A stretch of 64,000 nt of DNA from assembly GCA_019454045.1 (NCBI GenBank), contig SKCR01047769.1, forward strand, positions 1-64,000, read 5' to 3'. The notes beneath the pieces are model-generated. The model worked only from the letters and a program-made list of their open reading frames with translations, was not told where the DNA came from and did not search any database. The DNA comes from Zanthoxylum bungeanum. Its lineage: Eukaryota > Streptophyta > Magnoliopsida > Sapindales > Rutaceae. Position 1 is the first letter of the stretch, and the number at the start of each line of letters is the position of its first letter. Made by a program: the position numbers and the translations under genes. Of the stretch, positions 11,229-20,205 are shown piece by piece.

Positions 11229-11906
11229 TTGTTGGAGATTCTAGGTCCATAGGATCGATTAAAAAACATGAAACAAGTGTGTGAATACAACGACAAAGTC
11301 GCGGAATACTTACATCGATCGGTTGAGCGACGCGGGAGGCCACGAAAATTTCTTTTCTGCTCACTGTGAGCTGTGGCAGTGGGCTGCTGTCCTCACTGGT
11401 TTGGCGCCCTTTGGAGGCCCTTCGAACAAGCTCCAAGCTTCGTCGAACGGTTTCCCTGGCTCATGGGTGAACTTCCCTATCACCTTCGCATATCTCGTAG
11501 TGTGCTAGCACTTGCGATTTTTGCCACAAAAATCCAACTCTTGCTTCCCTTTTTCCTTCATCAAACTCGGCAGTTCACTGCCTTACCAAGAAGAAAACGT
11601 GAGGAGAAGAAGAGGGAAGGAGAGGAGAGATGATGCCAATTGTGTTATTGTTTTTGGTATTTGATTTCTACAAATTTGGTTCAAAAGTCAGTCAATAATG
11701 CCCACAAATGCCAACCCCACACTCACATCACTCACAATCAACTTCCATCAATTAGTGAATAGTGACTTGCGTCAATCACTCAAAGTGAAAGACATCCATC
11801 ACTTGATTGACGATGATGTGACGCTAGTTGCGACTATCGATTTGACGCTTGATTTGATTTGCCGCATTCGAATTCAAAATGTGAATGCGCTCGTAAATAA
11901 TCTCGG

Positions 11907-12212
11907 GTTCGCTAATTCCAAATTAACGAACTTTCCGTTGCGACGTAATTAAATGATTACGCCAAGCGAAGTCACTATTCACCTCGCTAACGAATTAATT
12001 CTAAATTAATTCGTTCGCCGACCGAATTAAAATCTAATTTTAATTCCGCGTCGAAATCTAATTTCGTTTAATATATCAAATATACTAATTTACCGATTAA
12101 TTCCAAATTAATCGTTCTCTCTCTTTAAATGATATTTTATCCCAGATAAAATATCTCCGCAATTAATCCCAGATTAATTTTCTCTCTCATCTAATTAATC
12201 CCAGATTAATTA
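11907..12212. repeat. Chain of short inverted repeats with CCA/CTA spacers in LTR A
   Basis: Consecutive inverted repeats with a 3-nt spacer lie at 11907-11931 (11-bp arms, one mismatch, CCA), 11989-12015 (12, CTA), 12025-12045 (9, CTA), 12052-12066 (6, CTA), 12094-12114 (9, CCA), 12131-12155 (11, CCA), 12161-12179 (8, CCA) and 12192-12212 (9, CCA). All but the first are perfect. The equivalent chain is in every other LTR of the family: about 4100-4400, 27125-27440, 34735-35040, 39675-39990, 45135-45445, 58998-59318, 59965-60270 and 62750-63030. Confidence 0.9.
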
Positions 12213-12596
12213 AGAGTGCGAGTTATACGTCATCGGTGAATCTTTGGGAAGCGACCCATGAGATCCCCGGATATGTTGGCAGTCAAATCGCTCGTGGACT
12301 ATCCGACACGTGAGTACCAAGTACTACATTTTACCGATTTACAAGACAAGGTTGGCTTCTAGCAAAGCACACCATGCCTACCCAATTCTCCGGAAATATC
12401 CTACAGGAATAAGGATCTATATCAAGCGTAGTATACCGTAGTATTACGTATTTCTGTCCAGTATCAGATGATCACATGCAAGGCCTGGGGCTGGTACAAT
12501 GTCTGCCCCGTACGATGCATATATCGGATGACGAGCAACTAGTCTCTTTAAGATCAGATAATCATGACCAAGTCATATTATCCCGACAGTTGCAAC

Positions 12597-12604
12597 CTTA
12601 TATA
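12597..12604 (-). promoter_or_regulatory. TATA box, 5' LTR of A
   Basis: TATATAAG on the minus strand. It is the active-position promoter box of the element and divides U3 (toward 13266) from the transcribed part. Confidence 0.6.
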
Positions 12605-13271
12605 GAGAGCCAGTTCTGTATCCCTGCGCGATCATCAACTTCATATGACTGGAGTGACACTTCCATCTTGACATCACACCCAACACAATACGATTCTCGA
12701 TATACCCAGAATTGGCGTACACATGAACCGGTTAAAGCCCCGGACGACCTCAACCAAAGTATATTGATTGTCGTATGTATTAGCGGTGCAAGTCTCAGGT
12801 TAAGACCAATACACCTACCCTGATTTCGGACTTCCATAGACAATAGTCATACTACCAATGGAATTCCGAGGGGGTCTATCCAGAGTGAAGTTGTTTCCCG
12901 TACCATCGGTGAAACACAACCTCCTATTACACTTGCATGAGTATCCTATACCCAAACATATGAGAACTATGCCGTTGTGCTCCCACAACACGCACAAGTG
13001 TAATACTAGTTTTTTACGTATTCATCGATGTCCAATCTCGATAATACTCTGACTAGGGATATTTAATGATTCTGCCTTCATGGACTGATATTGTCTCATA
13101 TCATTCTCAATCCAGGCACTAATAATAGGGACCGCTCATCATTTATATATCGAGGTGATCTAATCACAAATGATAAGAGTGCAATCTCCTTTGTCACATA
13201 GTTAATTTGTACAACAACACAATGATCTGTACAAATAGTGACGCTATGGGTCATAATTGTCCAACAGTGTA

Positions 13272-13634
13272 GTCCTAACAGCTTTGGCATGTTCAGGATT
13301 TCCGCTTTCGTTTGAATTTATCTAGAATCACATATACATCCGGTATGGATAAATTTCTATCAACTACACCATCACTTCTTTGGAACTTTCTCGGATGCAG
13401 CCATTGAACAAAAATATCTAAAAACTGTATTGATAAGACGGACCAAGAAATATGCATCCAATACATATTACCTTAAAACTTATTCATTAGAGATCTTCCG
13501 CAAAGATGTTACGCATTTAATTTAATCAAATTAAATAAATACAAGCATGTATAAAGTAAGAACATAATTAACATTGAATTTAAAGGCATATTCATATCAT
13601 CTGTTTAGGTTCAGACCTGCTATGATACCATTTT
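13272..13634 (-). mobile_element. Leader and primer site of element G1
   Basis: Continuation of the G1 leader after the Copia A insertion. Minus-strand TGGTATCATAGC (13619-13630) four bases from the LTR is a Met-tRNA-type primer site, which suggests a Copia-like element. It is non-coding, and the third ACAGCTTTGGCATGTTC motif is at 13278-13294. Confidence 0.65.
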
Positions 13635-16204
13635 TGTTGGGGTTTTGAACAAAATACCTGGGTTACGCAGCGGAATGCGGGAAAATCAAATTTTTCCATT
13701 TCTTTAATTTTTCTTGGGTAAATAAAATAAAATTTTTTATTTTAATCACTCAATAATAAAAAAAAATTTAACCCAGAAATCATAATTTTAGTAAATTACC
13801 ATACAACCCCAAAACTTTCCATTTTCATCATTTTAGTCCTAAGTTGTTCAAAACAAGCTTAGGTGATTTCCAATCACAACCAAAATGATTTGTACATCAA
13901 ATATACATTAAAAACGGAATTCCGAAAATTTTTCCAGATTTTTCAGTAATTACGGAAATGCCCCTAAACTTTGTATTTTGATCATTTTAGTCCTAATTTA
14001 CCAAATACATAATTAGGTGATTTCAAATCACTACCAAAATGATCTATACATGTCTTATACATGAAAATATAATTTGCAATTCAAGAAACAAATTTTTCCC
14101 AAATTACCGAATAGGTCCCTCAACTTTTCAAAAATTACACTTTAGTCCAAATCGTTTCAAAACCATTCAAGATCAAGTCCAATCAACACCAAAATTAATA
14201 TGCATCATATATACATCATTAATTAACACATATATGAAAAGCCCTAAATTTGGAGTGGGTTCTGAACCGTAATTTTACAATTTCCATAAATTGATAAATT
14301 AACACCAAATTAATTAAATTCAACACTTTAATTCAATTCTTACCACACCAAACAGGTCTCATCACCATGAAACAACTCAAGAACAATTCTAGGTCATTTA
14401 TGAGTGGCTAAGAACTCTAGAATGGCAACGTACCATCAAATGGTTAAAAAGAATGTTTAAGAAACAATTTCATGCAATCTTAATACATATACATGCTTCC
14501 ATCTTTCTATCAAGTTCCCAACCATCAAAATACATTCAAAAAAGAGTAGAGAATAAACTAAGCTACACATATTGAAGCCTAGTATGATGGAAACAATTTT
14601 CATGAAGAATAAAGTACGAAAAACTTACTAAAATCTTTGATTTTCCAAGCTCTCTCTTCTTTTTCTTCTTTTCCTCTCTATCTTTCTTTGTATTTTGAGT
14701 TTAGGGTTCTTGAATTATGAAACAAAAAGAAAAAGATGGCTTATATATTTTCCTCCTTGTGGCCGAAAATGAGGAAGAATAATAGCCAAGCAATTTTCAA
14801 TTTTTTATTTCATTAATTAATGTTGGAAAATGATTTAATTAAAAATATTGTATTTATCCATTAAATACCATAATTGGGCTAATTAAATCAAGCCATTTAT
14901 ACCAATAAGAAATGGCCATTCCAACCATTAAAGAAAGCCATTTTTCTTACTTTAATAAAGTAAGAAAGATATTTATTATTTAATTAATTTAATTATTTAA
15001 CATTTAAATAATCAAATAATTAAATACAAATATCTTAAATATATGTACTATATTTACATTAAATAATCAAAATACATATATTAATATATCACAATTCGAT
15101 ATTTAATAAATGGCCAAAAGATCTCAAACGCATGTATTATCGTTTAACCATTAACGACTTATAAATAATCAGTATTAACATAGTGCTCTACGAGAATGTT
15201 TCATTAGTGAGACTCTATAGATTCATGCATATCCGTCATGAAATCTAATTTCGTGTCCATAATCTACCCACTCGTAAATTATGACGAACACGGATAAACT
15301 CGCTGAATCATACTGATCGAAGTCATCGCATACGTATAATCCCTCTGTCACAGGTATTCAGATTATCCCATAGATATAGATAAAAACGTTAAATCTCTAT
15401 AGGTATAATCTCATCGACGATTCTATTAGCAATCTCTTAATAACACTTAGAACTTACTTCTACAGTGTACCACGGGCCCATGGATTTAACAGATTGTTAA
15501 TTGCACATTGAATAATTATGCTCTGTACACAGAACTGACGGATCCTATCTTGATACGCACAAGATATCATGAGGATCAGTCCACGCCCAAAGAACAGGCG
15601 TAGGTCTGATCTAAATAGATCGGTGACGTGACTGCCATCAAATTGTGGAGGATACCTCATATATCCACAGTGGTACCTCAAGTCGAATAATCACTATGCT
15701 CACTCAACTCGAGAAGATTCCTATTGACGTTGGTGTACCATCCATTAGGAAATTTTCGATGAGTCATTCAGTGTTTATCCACTATAAACATCTACACGTC
15801 TATACGAGTCTCCCCAGACTCATGGTTCATTGGGATAAACCATCGGACCAAGTCTCGATATACGACGTGTACTGGTCTCAGCAGATTTTACTAACCGACC
15901 CGTGTTAGTAAATCTTGACCATGAACTTTATTTGATAATATACTTCTAGTAGTGACACTTCCCAATATCAATTACAAATTACTTTGTAACTGCGCACTAA
16001 ATTATATATTATCGGGTCTTTGTCTAATATATACATATCACTAAATCACATTAAGTTTCAATTTAATCATAATTAGATCGATTATGTATATAAAAGCAAG
16101 AAGTATTACATAAATAAATAATATTATGGAAAAATAAATTGTTTGTATTCATGAATCGGACATGAATACGATCTGGATTGGCACTTCGAGTACCAACCCT
16201 AACA
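13635..16204 (-). mobile_element. 5' LTR of element G1
   Basis: 2570 bp running TGTTGGGGTTTTG...CCAACCCTAACA in plus-strand reading, so on the minus strand it has TG...CA ends. A primer site adjoins its left edge and a TATA box is at 14740-14747. Related LTRs are 16234-18686 and 36202-38568. The rest of the element, beyond leader fragments, lies left of the window or is displaced by insertions. Confidence 0.75.
14740..14747 (-). promoter_or_regulatory. TATA box of LTR G1
   Basis: TATATAAG on the minus strand, preceded by a run of plant-genic character (GTGGCC...GGAGGAAAA). The equivalent box in G3 is TATAAAAG at 17597-17604. Confidence 0.45.
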
Positions 16205-16233
16205 AGATTGATACTAGAGCAAGTGAGAGAAAT

Positions 16234-18686
16234 TATTGAGGTTGGTGCTCTAAATGCTAATCTGTATCGTATTTATGACTGATTCATGAATAAGAACAAT
16301 TATTTTTCCATAGTATTACTTATTTATTGTAGCACCTCTTGTTTTTTTATATACATATTCGTTCTAATTTTGATTAGATTGAAACTAATCTGTTTAGAGA
16401 TGTATATATTAGAAAAAGACCCGATAATATATATTGTAGTCCATAGTTACAAACGAGGTTTGTAATTGACATTAGGATGTGTCACTACAAAATGTATATT
16501 CTCAAATAAAGTTTCTGGTTAAAATTTACTAACACAGGTCGGTTAGTAAAATCCATTGAGACTAGTACATATCGTATATTGAGACTTGGTCTCATGGTTA
16601 TCCCATTGAATCATGAATCTGGGGAGACTCGTATAAACATGTACGTGTTTATTTGATAAACATTGAACAATTCATCGAAGAATTCCTAATAGATGACACA
16701 CCAATGTCAATAGGAATCTTCTCAAATCGGTTGTATTCTAATCCTTAGACTTGAGATGCCACCGTGGATGTATGAGTGATCCTCCACACTTTGAAAACAG
16801 TCATGTAATCAGTGTTTCTAGACCAGACCTCCGCTTGTTCATTGGGTGCAAACCAATGCTCAGGATATCATATGATGTATCCAAAGAGGATATGTCAGTC
16901 CCATATGTGGGATTCAGGTATCCACTTCATGATCCTTTAAATCCTTGGACAAGGTGTACTGTAGGAATTAGTTCAGAGTATTTATTTAGAGAATCATGAA
17001 TGTTTCGCGACATACGTATTTATATGAATTATACATAGCGGAGATTTGATGATTTCATCTATATCTCTGGTATAGTTAGGATACATATGACATAGAAACT
17101 GTAGGATATGTGTCGACTTGTATGATTCAACATAATTATCTATGTCACAATCTGTGAGTAAGCAAATTATGGACACGGAATATGTTCTGTGACATATATA
17201 CTTAAACCTAGAGAGTCCCATTAATAAAGTATACTTGTAAAACACTAGGGTAATTTATTACGAGTATTATGGATTATTCGTAACGTTATACATGTTAGGG
17301 TATTTTTATTATTAATGTGTATTTATATTTGATATATAATTTGATTAAATACACATTGGAGTTTTGACACATGTCAAATAAATATTTATTTAATTAATTT
17401 ATTAATTATTTATTAAAGAATATTCTTGGATTATTCTTTATTTATTAATTACTTAATTAATTAGTTAATTATTTATAATTTAAACTTATGAGATAAGCTT
17501 ATGAACTTGGACAAAATTATGTCCAAATTCGTTTGTGAGGTATGGCAAAATGTTAGCCAAGTGTCAAATGTTGAAATTACCAAAATGTCCTCATAGTATA
17601 AAAGGCCATCTTCACGCCATTTTGATAGTAAGCTAGAGCTTAGCTTTTCTTTCTTGACTTGAAATGGGTTTCAAGGGAGGATAAATTGGGGCTTTTCATT
17701 GGTTTAATCTTAGGAGCTTAAACGAAGGATAATGTGGGAATTATGTAATTCTACTTCCTTTTATGCTGTAAATTTTTACAATTTGTTCTTATCATGTTAC
17801 ATGAGATGTAACTTGATTTTATGCTTGTTTGATGTGATAAGATTGGTAGAAATCAAATTAGGAAGCCTTGATTTGTATGTGTAAAGTTAATTAGGCTAAT
17901 TAGTGTAATTATGCCTAATTATGGTGTTAAACACAAATTTTACATTGTAGAGTTACTTAAGCTCCTCTTAGGTGACCTATAATTATTCTTGAGTTGCTTT
18001 ATGGAGGTTGATTCTCTATTGGTGGATTTGGATTTGCATGAAAATTTAATTAATTAGGGATTAATTTGATTAATTCCAAAATTAATTCAATTGTGGCTTG
18101 AATTGTGAAATTGAGCTGTTGTGGATGAAATTAGAAGTGTGATCATGTGTAGGAAAAATTCTCGAAATTTCTAGAATTGTTCCAGAAGCATTTTGGGAAT
18201 TTTCCCAAAAAACACGTGAGAGGTAAAATCATAATTTAGTGAAATTACAGGTTTTTAGCCATTTCCAGTATATACAATGTACATGAATTTTTTCAGAATT
18301 TTTAGAATTGTTCCACTAATGTTTCAAGAATTTTCCATACTAGTGGTAAAATGATAATTTGAGGAATTATCATAATTCAGCCAATGCTACAATACACGTC
18401 ACTGTAGCAATGGACTAGTCCGGTATCACGACCCGATTGTCCGGATATCCCGATCAATTAATTCGATGATCCGATAAACGGTTAATGTGTAACCACATAA
18501 AGTGTTTTCGGAAATTTTATCCAAAGTCTCCATAAGTAATCACGCTTTGATATTGATATTAATATATGATATGGTTGAAATATGGATAAATTAGAGGTAT
18601 TTAATACCGATTAATTTTTTCGGATTAAAAAATTTTAAAAATCGATTTCGTCCGCCTACGGGCTTCCACAGTTTTTTGCCCCAACA
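16234..18686 (+). mobile_element. G-family LTR (G3), inverted relative to G1
   Basis: Begins TATTGAGGTTGGTGCTC, a decayed form of the family start TGTTAGGGTTGGTGC, and ends TTTGCCCCAACA. It is colinear with 36202-38568 and with the reverse complement of 13635-16204. No primer site follows, so it is a solo or orphan LTR. A 5-bp duplication is not convincing (GAAAT versus GATCT). Only 29 bp separate it from G1, forming a large imperfect inverted repeat. Confidence 0.7.
17597..17604 (+). promoter_or_regulatory. TATA box of LTR G3
   Basis: TATAAAAG followed by GGCCATCTTC, at the position corresponding to the G1 box. Confidence 0.45.
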
Positions 18687-18750
18687 GATCTTATCTCTGC
18701 CGTTCAACCAGAGATATATTAATATTTTGTGGGCGTCAGATGGCTGCATT

Positions 18751-19299
18751 ATGTGAGTGGGGTTCACGGGTCGGGTCGGGTTTTTTGATTTTTTTTATGA
18801 CCCATCGGGTCAGGTCATTCGGGTCTTTCGACCCGAAACCCGAAATTTGAGAAGGTGACTCGCGCGGGTCGAATCGCAACGGGTCGGGTCAAAAACTGCG
18901 GGTCAGATCGGGTCAACGTAATATGAAATAATATAAATATATATTTTAATGATACAAATTTTACAAGATATGTGTGCAGCTGAAATTGTAAAGTCTTTAA
19001 TTAATTTATACTTGATCTCAGGTTCGATTCCCAACAACAATTTTGTTCACTTAAAGACCAAGTAAATACTTTGTCATTCCAGTTGCAATTGTTTCTGATT
19101 AAAATCGTATCATTAAAATATATATTGTAATTATAATATCATTTACATCGGGTCGGGTCAGACTCGAGTTTTCTGACCTAAACCCGTGGCCCGACCCGAA
19201 ATTTCGGGTCGGGTCCAAATTGACCCGAAATTGAATTTTAAAATTCATAAACCCGGCCGGGTCGGGTCGCGAGTCAACCCGACCCTATGAACACCCCTA
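18751..19299. mobile_element. Non-autonomous hAT-like element, GGGTCGGGTC-rich
   Basis: Flanked by the 8-bp direct repeat GCTGCATT (18743-18750 and 19300-19307), the duplication size of hAT transposons. The right end read outward is TAGGGGTGTTCATAGGGTCGGG and the left end has GTGGGGTTCACGGGTCGGG, giving imperfect terminal inverted repeats. Sub-terminal GGGTCGGGTC/GACCCGA repeats fill both ends and the middle is A/T-rich without coding capacity. Confidence 0.75.
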
Positions 19300-19307
19300 G
19301 CTGCATT

Positions 19308-19617
19308 TAATATCATTCTGTCATATCTCTATTTTGGCTGTATTAAAGCTGAAATAATTGAACAGGGTGCTAACTATCATACAAAAACATATGGCCAAAT
19401 TGGATGAAAATATCCAACTCTCAACAGCAGCCAGCCACAGCCATTTCTGAAAGAGCAGTGAAGGATGCACAATTTGACCTTTTTTTTTGCCCCCCACCCC
19501 CCCTTATTACTCTTAAAATCCACAACAGAAATAATTACACACGTGATTACACAGGAGGAAAGATTCCTATCACAAAACAAAATTTTCCCATTGAACTCTC
19601 AAGGCAAATTCACACAT
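19308..19617 (-). other. 3' flank / 3' UTR region of MPS1
   Basis: Non-coding sequence after the MPS1 stop codon. It contains runs of T and C (about 19483-19502) and no clear poly(A) signal that I can defend. It ends at the hAT-like element. Confidence 0.4.
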
Positions 19618-20205
19618 TCAAATCTCTCTAACTATTCTCCCCTGATTTGCCAAACGTTTCTGAAGTTCTAAGCAAAGCCTTGACATATCAGAAAGCAACT
19701 TACATTGTTGGTCTCGTGATGTTGATACCTGAGTTGTTATCGGCGTGACTGGATCCCTAATCAATCGACTCAGCTGATAGCATATTGCGGATGCTTCATG
19801 GTCACTGGCAGAAGCATCAGCTAGAAGTTGAAGCAGTTTATAACTTTGGTCTTGGGACGAGGATGGTGTGGTCGGGGTTGGGGGAACAAGGAAAGGATGC
19901 TGAAGTAGCTGAGGGATCCTCCACCGTATATTTCGATCCCACACAAGACACTTCTTGATAAGATCAAGAAGCCATGGATTGGAAACAGGTTCATAAGTTA
20001 TTTCATGGTTAGGATCTGTGATAACTTTAAACTTGGCCCAGAAGGTTTTGTATTCCGAAAAGGGGGTCCTCCCATATACCATTTGATAAAGTATGCAGCC
20101 AAGCGACCAAATATCTGATGGCCGGCCACATTTTATAGTGTTTCCATTTGCATCACTCTCATTGCACATAAACGCTTCAGGAGACATGTAGCTCAGAGTA
20201 CCCAC
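19618..20205 (-). CDS. MPS1: MPS1 exon 6 (kinase C-lobe and C-terminus)
   Basis: Acceptor TTGCAG before GTGGGTACTC. Encodes [12 protein letters not shown], the [10 protein letters not shown] helix, DPNHEI and HPFLVPP, then a ~75-residue tail. Ends at TGA (19618-19620). 195 codons plus stop. Confidence 0.92.
   Translation of the reverse strand: MGTLSYMSPEAFMCNESDANGNTIKCGRPSDIWSLGCILYQMVYGRTPFSEYKTFWAKFKVITDPNHEITYEPVSNPWLLDLIKKCLVWDRNIRWRIPQLLQHPFLVPPTPTTPSSSQDQSYKLLQLLADASASDHEASAICYQLSRLIRDPVTPITTQVSTSRDQQCKLLSDMSRLCLELQKRLANQGRIVREI

Larger units (their letters stand above)
3405..13266 (-). mobile_element. Complete non-autonomous Ty1/Copia element A
   Basis: Two direct ~2.04-kb LTRs (3405-5448 and 11230-13266) have TG...CA ends. 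They are flanked by a perfect 5-bp duplication GTGTA (3400-3404 and 13267-13271). Read on the minus strand, the order is LTR, a primer site matching initiator Met-tRNA, a ~2-kb leader, decayed gag, protease, integrase, RT and RNase H, then a polypurine tract and LTR. That is Copia gene order (integrase before RT). No long frame survives and the RT catalytic motif is gone. B at 26075-35703 is its sister copy. It inserted into the leader of element G1. Confidence 0.93.
11230..13266 (-). repeat. 5' LTR of Copia A
   Basis: 2037 bp, TGTTGGAGATTC...GTCCAACA in plus-strand reading; pairs with 3405-5448. Contains the TATA box at 12597-12604 and the palindrome chain at 11907-12212. Confidence 0.92.

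Noticed and set aside
12476..12823. 115-codon frame, with relatives in other LTR copies (33885-34271, 62128-62496)
   Set aside because: These lie in LTR U3/R sequence of the Copia family, are on different strands relative to the elements, and are broken in sister LTRs.
19404..19671. Plus-strand frames opposite the end of MPS1
   Set aside because: They overlap the terminal exon antisense and include homopolymer runs; no domain.
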